A stretch of DNA of 64,000 bases from Pelobates cultripes (lineage: Eukaryota > Chordata > Amphibia > Anura > Pelobatidae): NCBI GenBank assembly GCA_933207985.1, contig OW240913.1:103353726-103417725 (forward strand), read 5' to 3'. The position numbers and the translations under genes were made by a program. Under the pieces are notes generated by a model, which was not told where the DNA came from, ran no database searches, and was given only the letters and a program-made list of their open reading frames with translations. Below, piece by piece: positions 10,499-22,967 of the stretch. Numbering within the stretch: the first letter of the stretch is position 1; each line of letters starts with the position of its first letter.

Positions 10499-10594
10499 TC
10501 ACTGATCGCTTTCGTCTGCTTGTTTCATACGAATTGCCTTTCCGTTCGGTAGTTCCTTTCATTCGAATGCGCTGTATTCGGCTGTAGAGTTGGA

Positions 10595-10612
10595 TCCCGT
10601 CGCTTGCCACCA
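10595..10612 (-). promoter_or_regulatory. Primer-binding site of the Gmr1-like element
   Basis: Two bases inside the 5' LTR, the - strand reads TGGTGGCAAGCGACGGGA. Starting with TGG, it would pair with the CCA end of a tRNA. The tRNA species was not identified. Confidence 0.65.
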
Positions 10613-10614
10613 AT

Positions 10615-11611
10615 TGTAGCGGAACGCCAATATAAAATCCACGAATTCCGCTGGTCCAGAAACGAATCCACAGTCAAGCGCTGAAAACACCAAGGCAATA
10701 TCCCCAACCTCCCAATAACCGGACGAGACACAGTTTTGGGAGTCAACTGACAATCCTTTAATCGGCACGACAATTTATACAAGTCCCCATGCAAGGGGTT
10801 TCCTGAGTCCTTTCCCAGGGGCACTCCCAGAGGGGACTACATGGGGGACTTACAGTATGACATATTTCTCCCATCAGGCACTGCTGCACGAGAGGGATCA
10901 TCCTCCCAGAATGCACCGTAAAGGGGATTATCCCCTCGTGCAGCAGAACTGGCAATTCATATAAAAATGCATAACTTTTAAAATATACGGTGGATTTACA
11001 CGAATGGACGTTCGGTAGTTAGCTGGGGTCTGGGCGCATCATTCGTGAGATTGCCGCTCAGATCCCAGCCAAAATAACCGAACGCCGCACAGAAAACACA
11101 TTTCTTTCAAAACCTACAAAAAGGACCGATTGCTTTTCGTGAACCTGGTCCTGAAACTCCCGAACGTCTGGGAGGCTCAGCGGTGTTCGTGCCGTCGAAT
11201 AACCATTGGTAATGGTATGCGTTCGACGACACGGACCCGCTGACGAACGAGGGATCCAAGATGGCCGACCGCCGCATGGTCGGTAGTCGAACGACGGCCA
11301 CCCAGGAGAGCCTCTAATAACCGATTGCAACAATGTTGCAATCGGTTAACTAGCGCCACACGCCTCTAAGTGTGTGGGCTATTTGAGGGTATCGCGTTCG
11401 GTTCACGAACGGCTTTCTAAAGTGCCGTTCGTGAAACGAAGGAAAATCCCCATACAAAACCGCCATTTGCATTCGGCGGAAACAGCAGTACAGGTAACAC
11501 AGAAAATACATTAACATATACATAAGTATAAAGCGCATATCTCGCCCGACCTATTGGCAACCCTTAAAGGCACAGTCTCTAGTTATTGTCCAAGTGGCTA
11601 GGTTTGCCACA
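10615..11611 (-). repeat. 5' LTR of the Gmr1-like element
   Basis: This 997-bp partner of the LTR at 5035-6029 should supply the promoter for the element's - strand RNA. It contains the same TATAAATT and ATTAAA pair. It also has a second inverted repeat with 12-bp arms, TTCACGAACGGC at 11402-11413 and its complement at 11424-11435; one base of the left arm is changed in the other LTR. It is followed by the target duplication CTCTA. Confidence 0.97.
11319..11347. repeat. Hairpin-forming palindrome in LTR
   Basis: Second copy of the perfect 14-bp-arm inverted repeat described at 5737-5765, unchanged in sequence. Confidence 0.85.
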
Positions 11612-11616
11612 CTCTA

Positions 11617-12034
11617 ATATTATTTGTTTTTGTTGTAGTAACACACCATGTTTGTTTGTGTGTAGTGGGCAACTGATTCACATTGTTTGTTGGAGAACGC
11701 ACACTGTACATAGCAGCTGTTTTTCAAAGCTATGTGTCCACCACTTGCTGTGGGAAAGTTTCATTTTTCCTTAACTCTAGTGTCAATTGCCTAAATCTCC
11801 AAACAATGCATGTTTTAGCTGCAGGCTAGCTGATCATGGAGTACAAATGTTTGGTATTGGTTTAAATGATATACTAGATTCCACAGTGATCATCTGTTTA
11901 TTTATTTAAAAAAATATTTTACCAGGATGGATACATTGAGATTTCTCTCATTTTCAAGTATATCCTGGGCCAACAAACATTATATTGTTACAGTAGTTAC
12001 AATATAATATGAAAAAAATACAATACATAATATT
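11617..12034. other. Unassigned, possible older repeat left of Tc1 copy
   Basis: The last part (about 11895-12034) has the look of a dispersed anuran repeat and is interrupted by the Tc1 element that follows. The stretch at 13623-14095 may be its continuation. The family is not named with confidence. Confidence 0.3.
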
Positions 12035-13588
12035 CACTGCTCAAAAAAATAAAGAGAACACTTAAACAACACAAGGTAACTCCAAGTCAATCACACTTCT
12101 GTGAAATCAAACTGTCCACTTAGGAAGCAACACTGAGTGACAATCAATTTCACATGCAGTTGTGCAAATGGAATAGACAACAGGTGAAAATTATAGGCAA
12201 TTAGCAAGACACCCCCAATAAAGGAGTGGTTCTGCAGGTGGTGACCACAGACCACTTCTCAGTTCCTATGCTTCCTGGCTGATGTTTTGGTCACTTTTGA
12301 ATGCTTTCACTTTAGTGGTAGCATGAGACGGAGTCTACAACCCACACAAGTGGCTCAGGTAGTGCAGCTCATCCAAGATGGCACATCAATGCGAGCTGTG
12401 ACAAGAAGGTTTGCTGTGTCTGTCAGCGTAGTGTCCAGAGCATGGAGGCGCTACCAGGAGACAGGCCAGTACATCAGGAGACATGGAGGAGGCCGTAGGA
12501 GGGCAACAACCCAGCAGCAGGACCGCTACCTCCGCCTTTGTGCAAGAAGGAACAGGAGGAGCACTGCCAGAGCCCTGCAAAATGACCTCCAGCAGGCCAC
12601 AAATGTGCATATGTCTGCTCAAACGGTCAGAAACAAACTCCATGGGTGGTATGAGGGCCCAACATCCACAGGTGGGGGTTGTGCTTAAAGCCCAACACTG
12701 TGCAGGACGTTTGGCATTTGCCAGAGAACACCAAGATTGGCAAATTCGCCACTGGCGCCCTGTGCTCTTCACAGATGAAAGCAGGTTCACACTGAGCACA
12801 AGTGACAGACATGACAGAGTCTGGAGACGTCGTGGAGAACGTTCTGCTGCCTGCAACATCCTCCAGCATGACCAGTTTGGCAGTGGGTCAGTAATGGTGT
12901 GGGGTGGCATTTCTTTGGGAGGCCACACAGCCCTCCATGTGCTCGCCAGAGGTAGCCTGACTGCCATTAGGTACCGAGATGAGATCCTCAGACACCTTGT
13001 GAGACCATATGCTGGTGCAGTTGGCCCTGGGTTCCTCCTAATGCAAGACAATGCTAGACCTCATGTGGCTGGAGTGTGTCAGCAGTTCTTGCAAGACGAA
13101 GGCATTGATGCTATGGACTGACCCGCCCGTCCCCAGACCTGAATCCAATTGAGCACATCTGGGACATCATGTCTCGCTCCATCCACCAACGTCACGTTGC
13201 ACCAGAGACTGTCCAGGAGTTGGCAGATGCTTTAATCCAGGTCTGGGAGGAGATCCCTTCGGATACCATCCGCCACCTCATCAGGAGCATGCACAGGCAT
13301 CATACAGGCATGTGGAGGCCACACACACTACTGAGCCTCATTTAGACTTGTTTTGAGAACATTACATCAAAGTTGTATCAGCCTGTAGTGTGTTTTTCCA
13401 CTTTAATTTTGAGTGTGACTCCAAATCCAGACCTCCATGAGTTGAAAAATGTGATTTCCATGTTTTAATTGTTGTGTGATTTTGTTGTCAGCAAATTCAA
13501 CTATGTAAAGAACAAAGTATTTCAGAAGAATATTTAATTCATTCAGATCTAGGATGTGTTATTTTTGTGTTCCCTTAATTTTTTTGAG

Positions 13589-13589
<1 letters not shown>
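12035..13589 (+). mobile_element. Tc1/mariner DNA transposon, nearly complete
   Basis: The left terminus CACTGCTCAAAAAAATAAAG matches the complement of the right terminus, where GTTCCCTTAATTTTTTTGAG ends at about 13589. The last few bases of the right end are lost into a TA microsatellite (13590-13622). The element is about 1.55 kb and contains a + strand transposase. It appears much less decayed than the Tc1 copy at 3415-4528. Confidence 0.9.
12323..13345 (+). pseudogene. Tc1-like DD34E transposase, frameshifted
   Basis: This would be the enzyme that excises and reinserts the element at TA sites. An ATG at 12323 and a stop at 13343-13345 span about 340 codons, the normal size for Tc1 transposases. 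The N-terminal paired-like helix-turn-helix domains lie in the first open part (to 12688). The catalytic domain continues in another frame, with the first Asp in LFTDESRF, the second in LMQDNARPH, and the Glu in PDLNPIEHIW in a third frame. One frame change lies near 12645. Near 13122 a stop codon replaces an expected Trp and a further frame change follows. The frame also extends upstream to an ATG at 12287, less likely to be the start. Not functional as assembled. Confidence 0.88.

Positions 13590-13622
<33 letters not shown>
13590..13622. repeat. (TA)n microsatellite
   Basis: About 16 TA dinucleotides directly abut the right end of the Tc1 element. Tc1 elements insert at TA, so this may be the expanded target or the insertion preference site. 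Confidence 0.9.
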
Positions 13623-13626
<4 letters not shown>

Positions 13627-14118
13627 GCATACACACTTATATAAATTTAACACATAACATGTAATTCAAATTTTAAACCATGACAGATGCATTCTATGTT
13701 GCTATAGCTCTCTTAAAGGATTTTAGATTGAATGAAGATTTGGCTGTGTCCCTGAGGTTATTCCATAATTGCGGTGCTATGTAGGAAAATGAAGACTTGA
13801 GTATAGCGGTATGCTAAATAAAGTGCTGGTACTGGATCAGAGGTTATAGGAGGTTGGAACAGCTGGGGAGAACATTCTACTCAGGTAGGGTGGGAGCTTC
13901 CCAGAAAAAACTCATATGCACAAGGTTGGAAAGATGAAGGGTGCGTTGGGATTTCAGTGACAGCCATTATAGCTCTTTTAACATGTCACAATGATGGGTC
14001 AAGTAATTACATTCTATTTTATAGCACTGTGTTATTAGAACAACAAATCTATTGAGTTTTACCATTGATACGAACAGAATTACCATCTAAACATAAAACC
14101 AGAAACAGACCAGGGAAC
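13623..14118. other. Unassigned, possible older repeat right of Tc1 copy
   Basis: Moderately complex sequence without coding potential. It may be the other half of a dispersed repeat interrupted by the Tc1 insertion. Confidence 0.3.
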
Positions 14119-14440
14119 TTAAAGGGACACTATAATCCGATGCTCTGTCTGTGTGCTGAGTGCCTTGAGGGGTTGAGACACTCAGTGAAGAATAAAATAA
14201 TTTAAAATTTTAAAAATAAATAAATATTAACTCCCCCCTCCCTCCATTCCCATTCACTTACCTGATCGCCACCATTCCCCCACCAGCGATCAGTCTTCTT
14301 CTCAACTTGGGGGACTTGGCTAAATCAGACACTCTTTCAGAGTGATCACATGGCCGCAATAGGCGTCCATAGTGTTGCCTGCAGAGGGACAGGATGAACT
14401 GACAGGCAGTCCCCCTGCTGGTGAAAAAAAGTTTTAAAAA
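14119..14440 (+). mobile_element. TTAA MITE, 5' part only
   Basis: Starts with TTAAAGGGACACTATAAT, the terminus shared by the T2/Kolobok-like MITEs in this window. No matching 3' terminus was seen before the AT-rich tract, so the right end is approximate or lost. Confidence 0.55.
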
Positions 14441-16915
14441 GTCTAAAAATAAAAAAAGAAAGTTCCTAAATTAAAAAAAAAGAATATATATATGTATATA
14501 TGAGATATATATATATACATATATTATATCTATGTATATGTATATATATCTTATATATAACATCATACTAAGTGTATTTTTTATAAATATATACATTATA
14601 TAAAAATATACTTAGAGTAAAATTACACACGTATAAATATAATATATGAAATAACTATATATATTGTATATATATATATATATATATATTTATTATTATT
14701 ATTATAAAAAAAGAAATAATTAAATAAAAATAAAAAGGAAACATAATTAAAAAATTGAAAAAATTATATATATATATATAGTTTTATTCTAGCTGTATTT
14801 TGATATAAAAATACACTTAGAATGAAATTATATATATATATATATCTATATATATATATATCTCTATGTATTTATAAATAAATACAAATAATAAAAACTA
14901 TACATACATCCAAATACATAATTACATAAATAATTTCATAAATATACACGTAGACTTCAAATATATTAATATATTTAAATTCTATGTGCAAATTTATGTA
15001 ATATTATAAAGTATGAATGCTAACTTTGGCCAGTGTTTGTGACTAAGTGGCTACTAAAAAGACTGGACATACCCCATATTGAATACCCTGGGTTGTTTAC
15101 TTTAAAAAAAAATATGTACATATGAGATGTGAATCAGAGATTTATGACAGATAACAGTTTTACAATGTCCATATGTATTTTGAAACAGCAATGTCCTACT
15201 TGTACTTATAGTCCTAGAACTTGCAAAGAACATGTTAACATTGGGTATTTATAAACTTTAGAAACTATTTAGCACAGGTGTTTTTTGGCGGTTGTAGATG
15301 CATAACAGATTTTGGGGGTCAAAGTTAGAAAAAGTGTGTTTTTTTATTTTATCATATTTTATAATTTTTTGTATAGTAAAATATATGATATTATGAAAAT
15401 AATGGTGCCTTTAGAAAGCCCATTTAATGGGGAGAAAAACAGTATATAATATGTGTGGGTACAGTAAATGAGTAAGAGGAAAATTACAGCTAAACACAAG
15501 CACAGCAGAAATGTAAAAACAGTCCTGATCCCAAACGGTAAGAAAATTGAAATGTGGTCTGGTCACTAAGGGGTTAAGGAGAGGGGTTTAATACCAGACA
15601 CAACTTTTGACTTCTTTCTACATGTCTCTGTAGTACAGTCAGGATTGATAGCATAGCTGAAAGATCAGTTATAGAGGGTGTAAAACTCAGTGCTGTTCCA
15701 GCTCCTCCTGGGTATGTGCGTGATGCTGGACAGGAAGAGGAAAGGACCACTTCCCATCTGCCATCTAGTAAATTCTAACCCAGGAAACGCATTGCAGGAA
15801 GAGCAATGGAAGCTGTGAGTGATGCACACTGTATAACTACTCCTGCAGCTCAAATATCATCAATTATAGGGAACGGACTGGTCTGTACTCAAAGCGTAAA
15901 CTTGAAGATAAACTCTTTACCTTAATCCAATGTTTAACTTAAAAACTAAACATCTAATGTACTAAATACTAAAAATAACCAGACTCTAAGCCTAAACCCA
16001 TTAAACCTACAGCCTTTATAACACTAAACAGCCTATGTAGTCTAACTCTGACATTATCCCTATTAAACCTTAAACCCCACTTTAACCAAACTGGGTCTAA
16101 CACTCACTTTATTCACAGATTTAAACACAATACATTACAATCAGAGTAGAAATATGCTCACACATACATTTATACATATGCAGTTTTTAAATTTGAAAGT
16201 ATGTTTTTTTTTAGATGTTTTTAGGCCTGCAATGTCCAATTAGCAAATGTATTATACTTATTTTATCTGCCTTTTTGGGGTTGTGGTTTAGGCAGTTCTT
16301 TAGAATGTTTTGCCTACAGGGACCAGGCATGACATCCCACTCTGTGTACAGTGTCCTTTAAACAAGTGGCTCCTATCCTATTCTCAGTGCTTACCAATGG
16401 TCCAGATTTTATTGGTTACATACTGAACTGTCGGTTTGCGTTGTAGACTGGCGTGGGAAGCAGCTGCAGAACTACCCCCCAGTGCAGCCGTTGTGGCTGT
16501 ACACCTAGGTGGCCCATACATTTAGGAACAGCTGATGTGCAGGTATCTTCAGTGGCACAGTCATGAGCTGTGATAGTTACACAATAAATTATAGATGCTG
16601 AAATTATACAGATTTTAAATTCAAAATAAAAAAAAGTTAGAATCAAAATACTTGCCACAAGTAGTTACATTAATAATATTTAACTTAATCCGTTTTTTTA
16701 TTTTGTATTTGGCAATACATACAGATATACTTTAGGCAATTTTTATGACAACACTTGAAGAATTTTCTCAACATATTGTAACATTTTCATTTTCTCCGTC
16801 TTATTTCATCTTCTAGTAATCTATGCCAAATTTCTCTTCTCAGTATTAGCTGCTCCCATCCTTTTTTCCAAATACAAATATTGAGAGAGCAGTATAGAGA
16901 CTAAGAATCTACCAG
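14441..16915. other. AT-rich region with microsatellites
   Basis: From about 14480 to 15000 the DNA is almost pure A/T, with several (TA)n runs. The remainder to 16915 has no convincing gene or transposon terminus. Confidence 0.5.
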
Positions 16916-17462
16916 TTAAAGGAACACTATAGTCACTATAGCTAAATAAAGCAGTTTTAGTGTATAGATCATTCCCCTGCAATTTCACTGCTCAATTCAC
17001 TGTCATTTAGGAGTTAAATCACTTTGTTTCTGTTTATGCAGCCCTAGCCACACCTCCCCTGGCTATGACTGACAGAGCCTGCATGAAAAAAAAAAAACAG
17101 GTTTCACTTTCAAACAGATGTAATTTACCTTAAATAATTGTATCTCAATCTCTAAATTGAACTTTAATCACATACAGGAGGCTCTTGCAGGGTCTAGCAA
17201 GCTATTAACATAGCAGGGGATAAGAAAATCTTAATTAAACAGAACTTGCAATAAAGAAAGCCTAAATAGGCTCTCTTTACAGGAAGTGTTTATGGAAGGC
17301 TGTGCAAGTCACATGCAGGGAGGTGTGACTAGGGTTCATAAACAAAGGGACTTAACTCCTAAATGGCAGAGGATTGAGCAGTGAAGCTGCAGGGGCATGT
17401 TCTATACACCAAAAGTGCTTCATTAAGCTAAAGTTGTTCAGGTGACTATAGTGTCACTTTAA
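16916..17462. mobile_element. TTAA MITE with long inverted repeats
   Basis: The element starts TTAAAGGAACACTATAGTC and ends GACTATAGTGTCACTTTAA. The terminal inverted repeats extend inward about 150-160 bp with modest divergence, so a single strand could fold over most of its length. The TTAAAGG terminus is that of the T2 MITEs of Xenopus, assigned to the Kolobok superfamily. Non-coding. Confidence 0.85.
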
Positions 17463-18572
17463 AATTTCTTCACCATGAAACAAAATACCAAAATTTGAAA
17501 ATACCAAAACATTGATATTGACAAGTGATAGACCATAAACCCAATAATAGTTCTAACCATAAACTCCAACTGCTACTGCAGAAATTTAGTGCACAACCAG
17601 ACAGGTCACTGTCATACTGTCATTAATCTGATCATACACTGTTTGAGATGAATGGCAAAAACAGGAAACAATTATTACCTGTGAAATCCTGGGCTTCTTT
17701 TCAATCAATAAAGGACTTTATTTTCAGGAATGAGAAACAGGAAGCAGTTATATATTTGTACATACATGACTTCCCGCACACTGTCTCATAGAAAACCGAT
17801 GGAAACATGTACTTTCGAGAAACATGCTCAACATAAGTATTTGTAAAGGTAGACTATTATCCTTTTAATTTAATATAATTCAGCACTTTTGGAAGAAGGC
17901 TCAGGCAGTTGTTAATTTTTAATATAACCTATTACATTTCATACCTAGACGTCAACATGGTTTTAAAATGCATTGAACAATTATTCAAATGGTATTATAA
18001 AAACAGATGTAACATGGAAGAGCCTTGTCATGTTCCATTTTTTAACACCACTATCTCGGAATTTTTTTTTTAGTTTGGGGATAGATACAGAGGTCCTTTC
18101 CATTCCACTACATTTTTGTAGCCATTTCTCTTATAACACAATGAAGAGGAAGGACCAACCAACTACATTAAAGGATAAAAAAATAGCTGTTCTTTCAATG
18201 CTCTATTGTACTTAGCATCTTCTTTCATAGAAAAAAAAACAATTGGGTCCATATTAACCATATCTGAGAAGTTTAGTTTAGACCTACAGCTAATATCTTT
18301 TTACAAATCGTATCTCGATTCTCAGAATGAGTTGAAGTTGGCTATCTACCTATAAACCCAGAAAGTCTTTGCACTCTAGTGGGACAATGTAGACAACTGA
18401 AAGCCCACTCATAGTGTATATGTGTGTTGATATTTACCTTATCCAGGGGCCGGCTGGGGTCCTCAGCTCGAGCCGCATGAGCCTCGCACAGTTTAATCTC
18501 TTCTTCATGTCACGAGCATGCTCTTAAAGGGGCAGAGGGAGCCCTCATGAACACACGTTTTGGGGGCACAGG
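17463..18572. other. Unassigned spacer
   Basis: No gene is seen. GC content rises after about 18430, leading into the hAT-like block. Confidence 0.4.
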
Positions 18573-18849
18573 CAGTGGCGTCACAAGGGCGATGCAGGGG
18601 TGCGGACTGCACTAGGGTGTGCATTGTGGGTGCCGGGGATGACACCAGGGCCGGCGCGTCCTTTAGAGCTACGAGTGACCCGGCAGGAGGGAAGCACCCA
18701 GAGCTCCCTCCTGCCAGTCACTTTGAGTAGCGTGGCCGGGCAGCGCGGACCGCCGTACAGGACCTTCATGTACCCAGCCGGATACAGGAATCAGAAGCTC
18801 CTGTACCACATCTGCGCCATCCGGCAATGCTACACAGGGAGGTAGGAGG

Positions 18850-19180
18850 CACATAAGGGAAGGGGAGATACCACCAGGGGAGGGCGGGAGGAGAGGGGAG
18901 ATAACACCAGGGGAGGGGGGGAGAGGGGAGATACCACTAGAAGAGGGGGAAGGGAGAGGGGAGATACCACCAGGGAAGAGGGGTGGGAAAGGGTGAGAGA
19001 GGAGGGGGAGAGGGGAGAGACCACCATGGGAAGAGACGGAGAGAGACCACCAGGGGAGGAGGGGGAGAAGAGAGACCACTAAGGGACAGGCCAGGGGGGG
19101 AGATCACTAAGGAACAGGGGAGATCACTAAGGAACAGGGGAACAGGGGAGAGCACTAAGGGACTGGAAGAAAGGGAAGTT
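18850..19180. repeat. GA-rich minisatellite
   Basis: Irregular tandem units of about 20-35 bp built on GAGATACCACCAGGGGAGG. Purine-rich on the + strand throughout. The open frames here on both strands are low-complexity artefacts. Confidence 0.85.
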
Positions 19181-19279
19181 TACTAAGGGAAACACAGACA
19201 CACAGAGGTGCTCAGGAGGGAGATGCACACAGAGGGACCAGGGGGTGGGAGAGGAAAGACACACAGAGGGGTCACAAAC

Positions 19280-19690
19280 CCTCATTTTCACACTACACAC
19301 ATACACAATGCATCCTTACACATACACAGAAGCACACGTTGCACCCTTACACACACACACACACACACAAACATACAATGCATCCCTATTCACACACCAA
19401 AACATACAATGAATCCTACACACACACAGAAACACACCATGTTTCCCTTACACATACAAACACAGATTCACACAATGCATCCCTTACACACACAGAAACA
19501 TAAAATGCATTCATTATACACAAACACACACTGCTTTCTATCCCTTACACACAAACACACTGCATCCCCTATACACACACACACTACATCCCATACACAA
19601 ACTGGTATTCCTATACACTACATTCCATATGAACACACATTACATCCTCTACAATAACACATAACATATCCCCTACACACATACACTCCA
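19280..19690. repeat. CA-rich minisatellite
   Basis: Tandem, degenerate units of roughly 30 bp with a core such as ACAATGCATCCCTTACACAC. The 149-codon frame across it is not a gene. Confidence 0.85.
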
Positions 19691-19960
19691 CTCCCTGTGA
19701 GCAAACTCTGGTGTGTGGGCCATGTAGGTGGACTTATGGGATGGCATGTAGGCAATCTCACGGTCAAGCCTTGGGGGCCCAGACCTTGAGCTGTGTAAGG
19801 GGCCTCAAAAAATGGAGCTGCTTCCTGTTTGTTGATTTTTGTGAGCAGAGTTACAAACAGTCTCCAGACAGCCTGTTTTAACACCAGACCAGTGGAGCCA
19901 GATTGCAACCTGAGCCCATCATCATCCTCTTGTCCTCATCTGATGGTAGGTAGTCTCACT

Positions 19961-20894
19961 CAGGGCCGGACTGGGAAAAAAATTAGGCCCGGGCATTTTT
20001 CAATCAGAGCGGCCCCCTAAGAAGGGGGCGGGGCCAGAGAGTGTGTGTTTTGTCATCACTAATGACAACATACCCCCTCTCAAAATGAGCATGTTGGTTC
20101 AATGCCCAGAGCCCTGCTGAAGAGCTCTGGCATTAGAAAAAGGCCCTGAATTTGTTCTGCGCAGCGCAAGCAAATGAAATAACATGCTTGTGCTGTGTTT
20201 GCTTTTAAATTGTCTCTGGTGTCTCTACAAGTGGGATACCAGAGGACAAATGGAAAGTGCATGGTGCATGTGTTTGGAGCCTGCTTGTGGGATTGCGTGT
20301 GTGTAGAGTGTGGTGTGGTATTGTGTAAATAGGTCAATTTAATTTGTGTTTGTGGTGTAATATGTGTGGCTAGGGGCTGTAGAGAGTGTGTGTATAGGTG
20401 GCATAGTGTTATAGGGGATGTAGCGAATGTGTGCATACGGGCTGTAGTGTGTGTGTATAGGTGATGTAGTGTGTGTAGGGGTTGTAGAGAGGGTGTGTTT
20501 AGAGAATGTTGTATGTGTTTGCTGACAAGGAATGTAGTGTGTGTGTAGGTGGTGCAGTGTGTGTGTAGGAGATCTAGTGTGTAAAGGACCCAGATTGTGT
20601 ATAGGAGATTGTGTGTGTGTGTGTGTGTGTGTGTGTATAGAGGATTAAGAGTGCATATAAGGTAAGGGATCTAGCGTGTATCTGGAGCGTAATGTATGTA
20701 GTGCTGTAGTGTGTGTGTGTGTGTATATACATACATATATATATTTGGACGTATTGTATGTGTGAGGGGCGCAGTGTGTGTGTATGTAAGAGGGGTGCTG
20801 TGTGTGAGGGTGTTGTTATCTGCCGTCACATTCTAATTTTCTTTGTCTGTTAACTCACTGAGGGTTATTTTATATATTATATATATATATATCT

Positions 20895-20939
<45 letters not shown>

Positions 20940-21880
20940 AGCGAGGGTGCTGTGTGTGAGTGAGGGTGCTCTGTGCCTGAGTGCGCTGTGTGTGTCTGGG
21001 TGCGCTGTGTGTGTCTGGGGGTGCTGTGTGTCTGGGGGTGCTGTGTGTCTCTGGGGGTGCTGTGTGTGTCTGGGTTCTGTGTGTCTGGGGGTGCTGTGTG
21101 TCTGGGGGTGATGTGTATGTCTGAGGGTGCTGTGTGTGAGTGAGGGTGCTGTGTGTGAGTGAGGGTGCTGTGTGCCTGAGTGCGCTGTGTGTGTCTGGGG
21201 GTGCTGTGTGTTTCTTCGGGTGCTGTGTGTGTGTCTGGGGGTACTGTGTGTGTCTGGGGGTACTGTGTGTGTCTGGGGGTACTGTGTGTGTTGGGGGTGC
21301 TGTGTGTGTCTGGGGGTGCTGTGTGTGTCTGGGGGTGATGTGTGTCTGGGGGTGATGTGTGTGTCTGAGGGTGATGTGTGTGTCTGGGGGTGCTGTGTGT
21401 TTCTGTGGGTGATGTGTGTGTGTGAGTGTGATTTTTTAATTTAAATTATTTTTTTATTTTATTAATAATAATAATAATTTTTTAAAAAGTTATATCCCCC
21501 CCCTCCCTTCTTACCTTTAGCCTGGGAGGGGGGGGGGTGACCGTTTTGCCTGGGACGGGGGGGGAGCCGTTCTGCCAGGGAGGAGAGCCATGCTGCCTGA
21601 TCCCTGGTGGTCCTAGTGGTGAGCGTGAACTCTAGCCTGTAGGCTAGAGTTCACTCTCGCGAGATCTGAGCGTTGCTGTGGTAACCGCGGCAACGCTCAG
21701 AATCCCGCGAGAGGACCCGGCGGAGCTGCTGGATGGAGCTCCGCCGGTCCTCTCCTCCCTCCCTCCCTCACACCCCAGCAAGCGGCCGCCTGGAAGTGTC
21801 TCTGGGCCGGTAAAGGGAGATCTTTGATCTCCCCACCGGCCCATGGAGGCACACAGCAGGGCCGGCGCTCGGATAGCGCT
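19961..21880 (+). mobile_element. hAT-like non-autonomous element, cut by a gap
   Basis: Starts CAGGGCCGGACTGGG, a hAT-type terminus. A long GT-rich minisatellite is followed by the same GC-rich hairpin block seen at 25371-25586 and 57541-57770: hairpins at about 21629-21660, 21655-21711 and 21804-21842. The 3' end lies inside the N gap. Confidence 0.65.
20930..21430. repeat. GT-rich minisatellite
   Basis: Around 25 tandem units of about 16-20 bp on the pattern GGTGCTGTGTGTGTCTGGG. It lies at the position that related elements fill with different G-rich arrays. A longer GT-rich lead-in occupies 20270-20930. Reading frames here are artefacts of the repeat. Confidence 0.9.
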
Positions 21881-22262
21881 NNNNNNNNNNNNNNNNNNNN
21901 NNNNNNNNNNNNNNNNNNNNNNNNNNNNNNNNNNNNNNNNNNNNNNNNNNNNNNNNNNNNNNNNNNNNNNNNNNNNNNNNNNNNNNNNNNNNNNNNNNNN
22001 NNNNNNNNNNNNNNNNNNNNNNNNNNNNNNNNNNNNNNNNNNNNNNNNNNNNNNNNNNNNNNNNNNNNNNNNNNNNNNNNNNNNNNNNNNNNNNNNNNNN
22101 NNNNNNNNNNNNNNNNNNNNNNNNNNNNNNNNNNNNNNNNNNNNNNNNNNNNNNNNNNNNNNNNNNNNNNNNNNNNNNNNNNNNNNNNNNNNNNNNNNNN
22201 NNNNNNNNNNNNNNNNNNNNNNNNNNNNNNNNNNNNNNNNNNNNNNNNNNNNNNNNNNNNNN
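21881..22262. other. Assembly gap
   Basis: 382 undetermined bases. The gap begins within the GC-rich hairpin region of a hAT-like element, the kind of DNA that often fails to assemble. Confidence 1.
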
Positions 22263-22967
22263 TTTTGTTCTGTTTTTTTTTTATTCTGCTTAACACAGTT
22301 TCTTATTCTGTATTTTGTTTGGGTAACTTGTCTAAATCATACCCGCTTTGCTTTCTTTTTTTTTTATCCAAATTGAAAATAAACTGTATTTTTGCAGTGA
22401 AATTAATGATTGTATTTAGATATGGTGCATAAAAAGCCCAAAATATCCTATCCAACTTCTGATTCTGCATTTTTTATTACGCCATGCGCAGCAGAGGAAG
22501 TTGCATCTCACAAAGCTATTTCAGTAATGATGTCGCCACCTCCTGAGAATTTTGGCAGATAGCTTCTTATTGCAGACATTGCGCTGTTACTATTTCTCTG
22601 ACACTGTGATGTAAGAATATAGCTTTATTGAACGCTTTGTGATAAATAAATGGGCTACCGAGGGATTTATTCACTAAACTCTGAATGGTGGCAAATATAT
22701 ACTAAATTAACTGATCTGTAACCACTTGTCCAAGCAGCTATAGTTACAGTTTTGCATGTTTAACACTAAATGTTGCCATTTTCAATTCAATTCCCCACAA
22801 TTTGAAGTTTAGTGAATAAACGTTAGTGTGACAAGATAAATGTGCCCGACAGAAAAATGAAAGATGCCTATTAGAACTCATAATGCGTCATTATGTAGAG
22901 TTTGATCTGTGCACATTAAATCGATAAGATGTTTATCAGTGAAAGTGCGTGTCGGGCCGCTGGTTGT
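22263..22967. other. Unassigned spacer
   Basis: AT-rich DNA with no gene or repeat terminus recognised. Confidence 0.4.

Larger units (their letters stand above)
5030..11616 (-). mobile_element. Full-length Gmr1-like Ty3/gypsy retrotransposon
   Basis: This is a complete LTR retrotransposon on the - strand, 6577 bp between LTR outer ends (5035-11611), flanked on both sides by the 5-bp target duplication CTCTA (5030-5034 and 11612-11616). The LTRs begin TG and end CA and are over 99% identical. In transcription order it has the 5' LTR (10615-11611), a TGG-initiated primer-binding site, gag, pol in a -1 frame overlapping gag, a purine tract, and the 3' LTR (5035-6029). No envelope frame is present. 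The pol domain order is protease, integrase, reverse transcriptase, RNase H. Among Ty3/gypsy elements this marks the Gmr1-like group first known from Atlantic cod. Both coding frames are open throughout, so the copy may still be transposition-competent. Confidence 0.95.
18573..19700. mobile_element. hAT-like non-autonomous element with two minisatellites
   Basis: A CAGTGGCGTCACAAGG start resembles hAT termini. It leads into GC-rich sequence and then two tandem arrays, a GA-rich one and a CA-rich one. The 3' terminus was not found, so the right limit is approximate. Confidence 0.4.

Noticed and set aside
21697..22432. Frames of about 200 codons
   Set aside because: They run through the N gap and have no real sequence support.
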